A DNA stretch of 64,000 bases from Ashinkailepas kermadecensis (GCA_034440615.1 JAOTOM010004835.1:434001-498000); one strand, 5' to 3'; shown: positions 31,250 to 42,600, numbered from the stretch's first letter. The notes: generated from the letters alone by a model not told the origin. Numbers and translations are program-made.

Positions 31250-34200
31250 TCAAAATCAGCTTAGGTTAGGTTAGGCTCGGTTAGGTTTCTTTTTTAAGGT
31301 TGAGAATTTTCAGAAAATAAATTAAGTGACATTTTAATTTAGTTTAATGTTTTGTTCTCAAAAGATAGGTTAGGGTAGGCTAGGTTAGGTTTTGTTGCAT
31401 TAAAAAAAACATTTATGTTTATGCTATGTTACCGAACTCAAAGCCTTTTTGGCATTATTTTGCTCACAACCTGAAAAGTAAGCACAGAAAATAAGTGGGT
31501 CCAATCATCTTAGTCACCTTCATAAACATGGTATTCTGCATATTTTTTGTTTGTTTTAAAGGAAGAAAAGAACACCTTAGACCGCAAGGTTACCAAATAA
31601 TTTGCAATTTTGGGGGGAAACTTTTTAGGATTAATAAAAAAAAGTTTTCCAACTTGCAAAAATCTAAACTAACCTAACTTAACCAAACCTAACCCATTTG
31701 CTTGCTATATGGAGGCAAATGTGTGTACAAACTTGTCTTGTTACCACCTTAAAGCACAATAATACCGATTTGGCTAGGTTAGGCTAGTTTAGTTGTTTAC
31801 CTTGGACAAATTGTTCAATCATTTTCAAAAATAAAATAAAATCGGAAATTTTCCTTCAAAAGCAGCTGACATTAGGTTCGGGTAAGTTGGGTACGGTTGT
31901 TCAATTTAGAAAATTTTCCGAATATATATTGCTTAATTTTTGTTTCTATTTTTTTCTCCAAAGCAGGGGTGTCGATTTGTATCGATAGACACTAGCGCGT
32001 ATTAAATGTCACAAATCGTGATGGGCGTTCCTCAGAACATCCAAAATCGTAACATCCAAAGAAAAAATTACAGTTACAGAAATTCCAGCGCCTAAAGTCT
32101 AAATTTGAGGTTACAGTGACACATGTGACGGAGGTAAGACATTCGTGGTGCAATTGCGCGCAGTGTTTAATCCGGAGGCCAATCTCATGTGACGTCGTAC
32201 TGATTCGTTTTTTGTACTTCGCACATTCTGATGTATCTGCGGATTGGTGTGATTTTAAATAGTGAATAAATAGCTTGCTGATATTTAATTCCCAAAGGAA
32301 CAGTAGTTGAAGAAGTTGGCAGGTAAGCGTGAAAAGTCCAGTCCATGCTTTTTTCTGATTTGTGCTCAGGGTTTCCATGTTAATATCACATAACTACCAC
32401 GTTTGTCTTCAAGAAGAGCTGTTTTTAGTTTACTTTTATTAATATTTTCATTCCACTGCTCTTAGTGCCCTTTCTGCCCAGGATTGGGGCACCTAGTGTT
32501 GCATTTCCGTCCAGGGGTTGGCACACCTTTTGGTAAATTTACAGCTTAAGGCAATTTCTGATTAATTTTTTTCCCATGCAATGTTTAGGAATGTAATGAA
32601 CATGATGTTGCTGCTCATTTTGGTAAATTTGTGTTTTAAGGTGTTTTATGAATTCGTGGAATGTATCATTTCAATGCAATGTTTATGAATGTGACTCAGA
32701 TGATGGGACCACTCATTTTCTACACAAATGCCTACATTTCAGGCTGTGAGCAAAATAACACCAACAAAAGGCTTAGAATTGGGTGGCATAGGGTAAAGTA
32801 TTTTTTTTTAAATACAAAAATGCAACATAACCTAACCTAACCTAGCTTAAAGGAAGCTAATCACCTTTATAATGGGATTTTAACTGAGATAGCAGTTTTG
32901 AAGACCACGTCGAGAAATCACTTACCTCATACTCCGTTCGGTCCAAAACATCTACCAGCCGAAGTTATAAGGCCTTTTATCATCGGTTTTGGGACATGGA
33001 CAGACTCGGTGGGCGTTGTGAAAATTCCTTTGGCGTTCTGAAATTCCTTCATATGGAAGTGTAGGAAAGTCCTTATTGGCACGCGAAAGTCTAGCAACCT
33101 CTTGTTCGCGATAACTCCAGTCACGAAAGTACCAGTACCTTTTGCTGCCCTGTATTGCACTGCAGCACTCCACGATCACACGAGAACTACAGCCACCGTA
33201 CAGTACGTTCTCCTTGGAAGGTAAGCCGTGATACTGCCTTTCCTATGAATTTAGAAGTCGAATTTAGTTGGGAAGCGCGCACGCACGGAGCACACAAGTA
33301 CAGATGCGCCCGCTTTGAGTTTTCAAGACCGACTGGCTGGGGCCGCACGGGCGCTAGTAACTTCGGGAGACCCCCGGTCGCGGATTGGTCGAGGGCCGCA
33401 GAAGCCTCCATGACGTCACTTCCATGTCGACGGCCTTCTAGAAGGGGAAATGGTCTATTTCTAGTGGCGGTGACGATGCGTTACGTTTACGGTACACTTT
33501 TACAATCGCAAGGCTTACGGGATTATATCAATTACGGTTACGGGACAGCCAAACGTATAACTTTATGTGAACACAGTTACATCTAGCATTAACGACGGCG
33601 GCGGTACGCGCCGGTCGGTTAGAGGTCACGTGGCTGGCGCCTGGCTGGCGGGGTGTTAGCCGGAAAGAGGGAGGGGAGGTGCAAAGTCCAACGAACGGCC
33701 TCGTTGGGTCGGGCGGTGGCTGCTTACGTAGGCACCAGACAGGCAGGCGCCAGTCTCGGAGCCGGGTACTTGTCGCGCCATGAACGAAGGGGTATTGCTG
33801 TATTATATGGGATCAAGACGCTCAAAAACTAACTCTCTTACAGAAGCATATGGAAGCAAACAGCATTTCAATGGAAATTACAAGCTATATGAGTGAATCT
33901 ATATTGCAATATGAGTCTATATTGCTACCATAGAGTTATATTCCTCTCTTGGCGAACCTTTAGAGGCCTATGATAAAAACAAATAAACTTTCCAAAATCC
34001 CGTTTTTTGAAGTATGGGCATAATATTTCGCAAAACCAATGTCATATTCAACATTTTCAGGTGCCAATACCCCTAATTAGTATGATTGCAGAATTTCGGC
34101 AAGGTGGTTAGTTTCCTTTAACCTCCCCTTGGAGAAAAACAAAACCAAAACATCAAGTTGTAATAATTTCAAGCAATGTATTTTTTTTACAATTAAAAAA

Positions 34201-35540
34201 TGTAACCCAACTTAACTTAACCTAACATAAGCTGCTTTTAAAGAAAAAAGATCTATTTCTTTCAAATTTTGGAACAATTTTTGCAAAAAATGTCCAACAA
34301 ACACTTAAACTAATCTAACATCACCAAACATAGCCCATTTGTTTGCTTTATGGAGGCAAATGTGTAATAACTTGCCTAGTTACCACCTTAAAGTTACCAC
34401 CTTAAAGGCTAGGTTACGTTAGGTTATGTTGAATTTGTAATGTATTTCTTTTAATTGCTATGTTACTAACTCCAAGCCCATTTTTAATGTTATTTTGCTC
34501 ACAACCTGCTCACAACCACAAGCATTTGCACAGAAACTGAGTAGTGCCATCAGCTTAGTGACATTCATAAACATTGCATTGGAAATTTAAATAATAAAAT
34601 ATTAATAAAACACATAAAAGCAAAAATTGAATGTCCTTTCTTCTGCAAATGCATGCCTTTCAATTGGGAGTAAAAAATAACACCCAAAAAAATGGTGTGG
34701 AGTAAGGAAATATAGCATGCAAATAATGTTCAAGATGTATGATAACCTTACCTAACATAGTTCAACTTCCCATACAAGAAATTAATTGTTGTTAATTTAA
34801 ATTTTCGAGTCATTTTCTCAAATATTTTTCAACTTAAAAAACCTAACTTAAGCTAGCCTGAACCGTTTATTATTTTTTTGTAGAAAAATAATTAACAAAA
34901 AATATTTACCAACAAATGATTCTTTTTATAACTTACAACAAAAGCCTAACCTAACCTGACAAACCTAACCCCTTTGTATGCTTCATGGAGGTAAAATGTG
35001 TGTAAAACTTGTCTTGTGGTTACCTTAAACTGTGATAATACCTGGCTTTTTGGGTAATTTTTCAGCTCATGGTACTCTGACTTCTTTGAATTTCTTTTTT
35101 TAATGCAGTGTTTGTTAATGTGCTGAACATGATGTAACCGCTCATTTCCTCTGCAGATGCACACTTTTCAATTGTGAGGAAAAATAACATGGAAAAGGGT
35201 AATATAGGATGAAAAATAATGTTCAGATAAAAAAACATGTAACATAACCTAACCTAACCTAGCCTAGACTTCCATGCAAGAAATGATTATTGTTATGCCC
35301 AATTTCCCAAAAAAAAAAAAAAAAAAAAAATTGTTCTCAAACATTTTCAACTTAAAAAGTCTAACATAACCTAATCTAGCTTGAACCGTTTTTGAAGACT
35401 TTTTTATTTACTAACTTACAACAAAAGCCTAGCCTAACGCAACTAGGCAAAACCTAGCTCCTTTGAATGATTCGTGAAGGTAAAATGGGTGTAAAACCTG
35501 TCTTGTGGTTACCTTAGACTGCAATAATATCTTTTTTTTT
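31250..35540. repeat. Interspersed TTAGG-type motifs and internal subrepeats of hAT-B
   Basis: More than ten clusters of two to four TTAGG or CCTAA units occur in both orientations (for example 31262, 31372, 31672, 32830, 34205, 34415, 34945, 35247). Many sit beside a conserved stretch containing atggaggcaaatgtgtgta or cttgtcttgttaccacctta. The same arrangement recurs inverted at 51910-54550. A hAT-B left end also begins at 31964, preceded by CTCCAAAG. Confidence 0.75.
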
Positions 35541-36784
35541 GTGCTACCTGGTGCACGTGATGAACCTCCATCTGCATGCTGCATGAGAGCATTGCACTTA
35601 TTGCTTCACAAAGAACGATAACATGTTGAAAGTACTATATTTTCAGGAATGAAATCCTGTGCTGATAACATTTTCTGAGTTATAAATTTGCAGATCAGAT
35701 CTACATCATTTGTGTTAATAAATATGAGAAATTCATAGAAATGCATACACCGGTTTGCGGACAAGAAGTTATTCTGATGATTTCTGATGTATTGGAAAAT
35801 GACAAATTTTCATGATAGAAGCAGGCAAAGTTAAAGTACTTATATCTCAATAAGTGGTCAGTTCACTAACAAGACAGCAAATTCACTCAAATAGCACTCA
35901 AAATGCCAGGCGGCCCACTCTTTTTGCAAGTTTAAAATCGATGACAGTGCTTTCTTGAATCATGTTTAAAGCACATGAAGGAAATGTTTTGCTGACACTT
36001 GTTAGGAACTGATATGTGTAACGTTAATTAACATTTCTAATGTCCTGATGTTTGTACACAAAATATAGCTCACTATTCTAAATAGCATGGGAAGTATGAT
36101 GCCATATATCATGGCTAATTTATGGGCAAACTGTTATGCAGCAGATTCCCTGCATTGTTACTTAGTTATTTGGGCTTTAGGGCACAGACCATGTTGATCA
36201 CATAGCTCCCTGCATTGTTGTTAACTGATATATCAGTATGTTTGCAAATTCACTTATGAGTGAATCCATACCATTCTCACTGGGGTATAAAAGCTACATT
36301 ATAACATTGCTTCTACAATGCATATAACAGAAACCCATCTCGATTGTTCTACTTACTCAGGACACCATAGAAGTCAATGAAGCCAATAAAAACCATAGAA
36401 GTCAATGAAAATGTTACTTCATCCCCTGTATTGTTAATGGAAACAAGTCTCTTGAACCATATGTTATGTCCTTCACAGTGTTGCTCCATCCACCTCCAAC
36501 TCCAACCCTGACCAAACTTCAGGAACTCATCCATCTCCAAAGCAGTCTGTTGAAGAAGGTATGTATTGCAGCATAACTACTGTGACCGGAATTCCATGGT
36601 ATCCATGTTGCCTTACAATCCATCCTTGCTGATCCATGTAGCAGATGTTTGACTTTCCTCAAACTGTCTGGATAACTGGGGAGTTAAAATCACATGTGAG
36701 TGATGAAACAGATGAACTATTCCTGGATTCTTATGTTGCATCATTGCATGGCACAGTGACATACCGAATGGGGAGGGGGAATTG

Positions 36785-37700
36785 TGGGCAGTTTCCTCCC
36801 CCCCCCCCTCCTGATAGGTTGTGGGGGCCCCAAGAATCCGCCGAGCTTAGGAAAAAAATGCGCTATGCTCCCTAAAAATTTCACTCGGTCCACCGAAAAT
36901 CGCACCGGGGCTCAGAAAAATCACTGGGGGCCCACAAACGTAGCGCAGGGGCCCCGATAATGACGCTGGGGCCTCAAAAGTTTGCACCTGGGCCCCTGAA
37001 AATCACGTTGGGGCCGCAAACAAGTCGTGTCGGGATTCAAGAAAATCACGACGGGGGCCACAAACGGTCGGGCCGGAGCCTCCTGAAAATCACGCCGAGA
37101 CTGGGGTACTAAGAATTATCACCCGGGACCCTGAAAATCACGCCAGAGGCCTGACAGGTCCCACCGGGGCTCTAAAAGTCTCGTTGAGATCACCCAACAA
37201 ATGAAGCCGGGTAAATGAAAAACAGTCCGGACACGGAAGATCAATCTGGGATCTCAACAATAGCTCCAAAAGCCCACAAAACTTGTTGAGCCCCCACAAA
37301 CGTGTCGTAGCCACCGCAAGGGATCCCAACAAGTGACGACAGACCCCAAAAAATCGCACTTAGAAGAAAAAAAAATCACGCCGCTTCTCTTGAAAATCTC
37401 ACTGGGGCCAAAACGTCGTGCCGGAGCCCCACAAGTTGCAGCTGGCTTCCCAAGGACCAATATATACCCGGAATGTCACCTTGCGGACGGAAAAATTGCG
37501 TCAAAGATCCACAAAATCAGAAGTCGGACGCCGGAAAAGAAACCTGTCTGGGCACCGGAAAAAACGCACCGACAGCCAGAAGAATCGTACCGGGTTCCAA
37601 AAATAGCCTGCAGGGGGCTTATAAAAATAGACTTCACCACAAAAACCAAAAGGAGACTCCATCGAATCGACCAGAGCACCGGAAAATTAAGAATGGGTCC
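36785..37700. repeat. Degenerate 25-30 bp minisatellite in hAT-B
   Basis: About 25-30 diverged units resemble gaaaatcacgccggggccc, with acaaa spacers. The array is missing from the inverted relative, where sequences matching both sides are joined near 51395. The 158-residue plus-strand frame across it is probably fortuitous. Confidence 0.65.
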
Positions 37701-38036
37701 CGAAAGAAAATTATCCGAAGGGCCTTTCTACTCTCGATCGTGCAATCTGCGGAAAAAACACGTTGAGCAGCCGCAGTGGCGTACTAAAGGGAAAAATTCC
37801 CCTCCCTAACGTTAGGCACCAAGGAAATACTTTCACCCATCGTCATCACCGTTCAGGTCTGCTGCGCTCTGATGCTTCATCAATGCCGGTGTGTTTTAGC
37901 CTGCATCTGATAGCTGAAGTATTTTTATTTAAGCCGGTGTGTGTTTGTTGGTGTGTGGAGTGAGGAGGAGGGTAACAGTGACGGTGGCGGTGATGGTGAC
38001 GATAGATCCAATGTTTTTCCAAAATCGACACCCCTG

Positions 38037-38044
38037 CCGCCATG
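38037..38044. repeat. Target-site duplication of hAT-B, right copy (CCGCCATG)
   Basis: Identical to 28936-28943 and directly abutting the hAT-B right terminus. Confidence 0.92.
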
Positions 38045-38119
38045 TTATGTGACCAGACAATGGAAAGATGTTACAATATTATATTACATACTAGGTCAGA
38101 TTGCGCAGGCTACCGCCGG

Positions 38120-38395
38120 CTCATCTGACCTGTGCTGCTCGCTTCGCGAGCTTTAGACCCTATATGCAAAAATAACGAAAAGTGTTGTGCCCACTGCGCC
38201 CGGGATTCGACCGACGGCCCTTCTAATACGGTAGCCGGCGCAATCTAACCTGTGCTGCTCGCTTCGCGAGCTTTAGACCCTATATGCAAAAAGAACGAAA
38301 AGTGTTGTGCCCACCGCGCCCGGGATTCGACCGACGGACCTTCTAATAACATTCCGACGCTTTACCAGTCCGCCACGCCAGCCGCGAGCGGCGGT
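38120..38395 (-). repeat. Duplicated block with tRNA-like end inside hAT-A
   Basis: Two tandem copies of about 118 bp each contain gctcgcttcgcgagcttta and cgcccgggattcgaccgacg. On the minus strand the second copy begins ggctggcgtggcggactggt, which resembles a tRNA A box, and about 40 bases later has ggtcgaatcccgggc, which resembles a B box and T arm. The acceptor stem does not pair, so this is a tRNA-derived SINE-like segment and not a working tRNA. Confidence 0.55.
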
Positions 38396-38953
38396 GCTGA
38401 AATAGCCGACCCGACTGAACTGCGGGCGCAAGATAACTCAAGTAACGTTACCCAGACGTTGGCGGTCGCGTTGGCGCTATTTGTTCCTGCACTATGGTTC
38501 TTTTGGGGTGTCTGCTGCTAGTTTTTCATTGATATGACCATAAATCAACTAATTATAGTTTAATTTATTATTTAAAGGCCTAGAAATGTATTATCATGTG
38601 CAATACATGTTTTTATGTGCATATCACGCCCAATAACATAATCAAAGCTACCACCAGCACTTGTTACCTGGAGAAGTACGCGTTGGCGATTCATCCTTCT
38701 CTATACAATGACATAGAGACGGGTCCTGGAATAATATAGTTCGTAAACGGATACTCAGTACCAAAATAGTACTGTATTAATTAAGCAACCAGTTAGTGTG
38801 GAACTGGTTTTTTAGTTTTTGTGGAAAGCATTCGTGACCAGTCACTTCTTTTTATTTCAATACGTCATGGATAAATTGCTACTTGAGTGAAATATTGAGG
38901 TCCAATCTTGCTACCTACCAGCGTAGGCAAGTTGGCGACTTTCTTGACCTCTG

Positions 38954-38961
38954 CCAATGCG
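38954..38961. repeat. Target-site duplication of hAT-A, right copy (CCAATGCG)
   Basis: Identical to 28813-28820. On the minus strand it supplies the codons for His-Arg-Ile-Gly of the LINE RT. Confidence 0.92.
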
Positions 38962-40770
38962 GTGTAATTTAATTCGAAGGGCAGAACTATGTACTTTGTT
39001 AAACGCGGAAGTTAGGTCTGAAAAAAGGGCGATGGTTTCGGATTTTTTCCCGAAACCACGCTGGATTGAGTCCACAATTTCGATGAGGTTGTCAGTGGTG
39101 CTTCGCCTTGGTCGGAAGCCGCTCTGAAAGGGGGATATAATTTTGTTGTTTTCGAGATAGACTCTGATTCGTCCATTGACCATCCGCTCAAAAATTTTGC
39201 AAGCACAACTAGTGAGAGAGATAGGACGATAGCTAGAGGGGAGATGTCGAGGTTTAGAAGGCTTAGGTATAGGAATAATGCTACTAGTAGACCAAGAAGG
39301 TGGAAAAGTGCCGTCAGTCCATAGTTGATTTAGCGCCGAGAGGAGGTTATCTTTACCCGAGTCAGAGAGATTTTGAAAGAAGAGATATGTCAGGTGATCA
39401 GGTCCAGGTGCCCTACTGGATACCTTGGAGAGGGATAATTTTAATTCATAGGGGGTAAAGGGTGCGTTGTAGGGTTCGGTGTTGTCTGAGTCGAAGTGGC
39501 AAGTAGCAAGGGTGTCGCGAAGGAATACGGTGGTGTGCTGTGAGTATTGAGTGTTGGAAGATTTGTCAGAGTAATAGGTGGCGAAGTGTTCCGCGACGGC
39601 TGTGGGCTCGGCTATGCGCTGCTGGTTAATCGTCAGTTGTGGGAATGCGCGGTGTGGGGCTCTGCCATTCGAAAAGGAGCGAAGTTGGGTCCAGATTTGG
39701 GAGATGGGGGTGTAACGGTTGAAGGTGTTCGAGTAGAGTTGCCAGGTGTGTTTCTTGGCCGAAAGGATAGTTTGCTGACAACGTAGTTTTGCCTCGCGGG
39801 CTTCTACCATGTTTTGGAAGGTGAGGTTTTTCCGAAATTTGCGCTCAGCCCGCCGCCGTGAGGAGATGGCTCGTTTGCACTCGTCGTTCCACCACGGCAC
39901 GGATTTACGGTCGGGTGGGCGACGAGTTTTGGGTACGTGCTTTTCTGCCGCGAGTAGTATGGTATTGAGCAATGCCGAAATTGGGGGGTGAGACTGGGGT
40001 GGGATAAGATTATCAATTTCCTGGGAGAAAGATGGCCATTTCGCTTTGCGAACGTTCCAGTTGGACATAAAAAAACTGTCTCTAGGCTGGGCTGAGCGTT
40101 CGAGGGTGACGTGGATGGGAAAGTGATCACTAAAAAGGGGGTCGGGTTGAACGTGCCAGGAGAAGAGGGGTGAGATGGAAGCTGAGGCTAGTGAGAGGTC
40201 AATGGCTGACGGGCGGAACGGGGCGATGTCTGTGTTGTGTGTGGGTGTTTGGTCGTTTAAAAAGACCATGTTGTGGGTGTTGAGGAGTGTTTCAATATGG
40301 CGTCCGCGCTGGGATGTGTTGTGACAACCCCATGCCTGGTGGTGGACGTTGAGATCACTCAGCACCAGACAGGGGTGTGGGAGAAGACCGAAGAGATTGG
40401 ATACAGAAGCTAGAGATAGTGTATGCGTAGGAGGAAGATAGAGGGAGAGTACAGTAAGTTCTAGTTGTGCAATTTGAACGGATACTGCAATACAATTTAG
40501 GTCATTGGGGATGGAGATAGGGCGATGGAGAAGGGTGTTCGAGACGAATAAGGCTACCCCGCCGCCGCGGGATGTAGTGTTTCTGTTTTGGGAATAAAGA
40601 GTATAACCGAAGATGTTAAAATTATACGGGTCATTGTCGCGCCATCTAGTCTCCTGAACGGCGGCAATCAATGGTTTATTTCTGATGATATATTCCTTGA
40701 ATTCTGCCCAATGGGATATGAGGGACCTCGTATTCCATTGGAGCAAGAATTCAGTGGTGGGTGTCTGCAT
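38962..40770 (-). pseudogene. LINE ORF2, endonuclease and reverse transcriptase N-terminal half
   Basis: The ORF starts at the ATG at 40770 (MQTPTTEFLLQWNTRSL). AP-endonuclease motifs follow: QETRW (metal-binding Glu), LSDLNVHHQAWG (family form GDFNAHH..WG) and SDHFPI (catalytic SDH). A basic linker (KRAISSRRRAERKFRKN) leads to the RT fingers and palm: GPDHLTY, IPIPKPSKPRHLPSSYRPIS, SGFRPRRSTTDNL, and FSDLTSAFNKV with the first catalytic Asp. The frame is intact over more than 600 codons until hAT-A interrupts it after LHRIG. The endonuclease would nick the target DNA to start reverse transcription. The other half is at 28812-26893. Confidence 0.9.
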
Positions 40771-42261
40771 TAGTGTTGTGTTGTGTGGTGTGTGTGGTGA
40801 TCACGCCCTCGCAGGCGTCTGTGTGGTGGTGAGGGCGTGAATGTATCGTCCGACGTGTAAGAGTCGGACGACCCTGGTGTGGTAGATGTAGGCTCCGGAT
40901 CCCCAGGGGGTCCGGGCTCGGGAAACGGGAGCGGTGATCTGTCTCGGGGGACAGGGAGGGAGGGCGACCCAGAGGGGGCGGAGTGGAGGACGCTCTAGCC
41001 CTGTTGGGCTGAGCGGTCTGTGGACGGATGGGTGGCCGGGCGGTCGAGCTACCCGCGACGGGAGTGGGGCGTGCAGCCGGCAGTGGTGCTACCTTGTGGT
41101 GAATGGGGGCCCAGCGCCAGCGGGGTCCTCCACGGGAGGGGGCGCGTGGCCGGTAGCGGGACAGTCTGCTGGCGGAGCATGGGCCGGGAGACAGTCGGAT
41201 CGGTTCTGGGGGCTGGACGCGTGGCCGGCAGTGGGCGAGGTTGGGATGGAGGGGGATGGGCGGTCTCAGTTGGTTCAGGCAGCAGGGGTGAGGGGCGTTG
41301 AGCCGCCTCCGCTGGGGTCGGCCACAGTGGGGTAAACCTGGGGCTGGACCACCCGGCTGGGGAAGAGGATGGAGGGCTGCGCTGTGCAGCGAGCCGTCTC
41401 GCCTGCTTCTCCTTGGCATACAGCCATGCAAGGGCACCCAGGGGACGACGCGGGGTGCGGGCCGTCGCATGCCGCACACCGTAGCTCATCGGAGCTGCAC
41501 GCCTCGGTCGGCTGGTTCTCGGCGCAGCGGCCGCACACTGGCGCCTTCGCGCGGCACGCCCGGCTCAAGTGTCCGTAGCGTTGGCACAGCGCACAGCGCG
41601 AGAGGGGGGGGGGGGGGGGGCCCATGGGCGGAGTGCTACTCTTAAGTAGCCCGCCATGACGTGGGTGGGAGGGGTGAGCGAGCGGAATCCTAGTTTGAGC
41701 ACTGGACCCGGTCTGGCCCGGCGGCCCAGACGCGTTACCTCGCACACCCCCTGCGGCCCGAGCTCCGCGAGGAGCTCCTCTTCAGAGAGCTCCGCGAGCT
41801 CGGGCGCATACGCCGTCGAGAACGATATGTTCAGCCGATCGGCCATCTCGACTTCCGTCGCACACCCCAGGAAGCTCCCTTGGTTCAGTAGGATGCGGGC
41901 ATGGGCCGCCTCCCGCACGCGGACCAGGAGGGAGCCGGAGCGGAGGACCTTGGCGGAGATCACGCCACCGGTCCAGCCGTCCAGCTCCCTCGCGATCGCG
42001 AACGGGGAGGTTCGCGTCCAGGAGCCCTCCGTTTTCGTAAGGAGGACAAACGATTCACCCCCGGGGGGTCGCGGGGACGGGGCAGGCGGGCTCCAGGCCG
42101 GGGGCGGCGTCCTCCGTCCTCCGAGGGGGGCGGGTGGTCCCCGGGCATACCGGGGCAGGGCGGGTGCGCTTACACCAGAGGGGAGTGGATGGAGTGTATG
42201 TGTGGATAAGGGCGCCCTGAAGGGGTGCAGGCAAGAAAGGCACCCTGAAGGGATGCTGCAA
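40754..42261 (-). pseudogene. LINE ORF1 (nucleic-acid chaperone-like, zinc knuckles), frameshifted
   Basis: Readable blocks in order are a Pro-rich N-terminus, FVLLTKTEGSW and GVISAKVLRSGSLLVRV (a domain typical of arthropod LINE ORF1), then zinc knuckles. The first is CALCQRYGHLSRAC (C-X2-C-X4-H-X4-C); then come CGRC...C and CAACDGPHPASSPGC. A Pro/Arg-rich tail overlaps the ORF2 start. At least two frameshifts lie in homopolymers, one at the G run 41606-41621 and one near 42060. The family role is binding of the element RNA. GC content here is far higher than in the flanking hAT sequence. Confidence 0.72.
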
Positions 42262-42600
42262 GGAAAGATGTGAAGAGCTGGCGTGTGAAAGGGGAAGAAA
42301 GATACAGAGTTTTGGAGGGATGGGAAAATCGGTCAGAGGCGGGGGCAGTCACGCTCAGAGAACGCTAGCCCGATCCATTGAAACAGAAAGTTACCTATGA
42401 CCGATTCTAACCTATGGGGAGGGATGGGAAACAAACAGTCGAGGCTGGCCGCCGGTACAACTCGGTTTCCCGACGGAGCCCGAGAGCACCGCTAGGCCGA
42501 TGGGGAGTGGGAGGGGAGCTGCGACGGCTAGTCCGACGAGAAGCCGACTAGTGGCGTCGGCCGGCTAATCCGGCTGACAACCGACTAGTGGCTGAGGGGG

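Larger units (their letters stand above)
28944..38036. mobile_element. hAT-like element hAT-B, 9.1 kb, no transposase
   Basis: The left end reads CAGGGGCGTCGATTT and the right end, on the other strand, CAGGGGTGTCGATTT: one mismatch in 15. Both are flanked by CCGCCATG. After the left end comes a C-rich motif with two aatgttgat words. No transposase or other long ORF is present. Instead the interior is a mosaic: three more copies of its own left end (30205, 30731, 31964), an RT fragment, many TTAGG-type motifs, several copies of a word containing cttgtcttgttaccacctta, a GC-rich island (about 33150-33800) and a degenerate minisatellite (36785-37700). A second, inverted relative lies at 50821-55607. 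It is presumably mobilised by a transposase encoded elsewhere. Confidence 0.82.
28821..38953. mobile_element. hAT-like DNA transposon hAT-A (about 1.03 kb without its own insertion)
   Basis: The ends are CAGAGGTCAAGAA on the left and its exact reverse complement TTCTTGACCTCTG on the right, flanked by identical 8-bp duplications. An 8-bp duplication with a CAG-type end is characteristic of the hAT superfamily. Own sequence is only 28821-28943 and 38045-38953, so it is non-autonomous and has no transposase. Both subterminal regions contain GCTACCTAC in the same orientation (28846-28854 and 38910-38918), which could be a transposase-binding word. The right part carries a duplicated tRNA-like block. 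It interrupts the LINE RT domain. Confidence 0.88.
26440..42600 (-). mobile_element. Non-LTR retrotransposon (RNase H-bearing, I/LOA-like), interrupted
   Basis: Without the DNA transposon inserted at 28821-38953 this is a roughly 6-kb two-ORF LINE on the minus strand: 5' region, ORF1 (about 42261-40754), ORF2 (40770 to 26893, interrupted) and a 3' region. The order AP endonuclease, RT, RNase H and C-terminal Cys/His motif, plus a zinc-knuckle ORF1, fits the I/LOA/Ingi group. The outer ends are estimates: the 3' end may lie near the tacatacatacag run at about 26440, and the 5' end somewhere near 42600. No target duplication could be fixed. The copy is inactive: it has the insertion, a stop, and several frameshifts. 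Confidence 0.85.

Noticed and set aside
31250..31400. Telomere end or interstitial telomere tract
   Set aside because: TTAGG units occur only two to four at a time, in both orientations and interrupted, so this is not a telomeric array.
33155..33586. 143-residue frame in the GC-rich island of hAT-B as a transposase remnant
   Set aside because: None of the hAT transposase landmarks (BED finger, dimerisation motif) could be seen.
37333..37809. 158-residue basic plus-strand frame inside hAT-B
   Set aside because: It covers a degenerate minisatellite; a DNA-binding role would be pure speculation.
40751..41479. 242-residue Pro/Arg-rich minus-strand frame as a separate gene
   Set aside because: It starts within the zinc-knuckle region of LINE ORF1 and is better explained as its frameshifted C-terminal tail.
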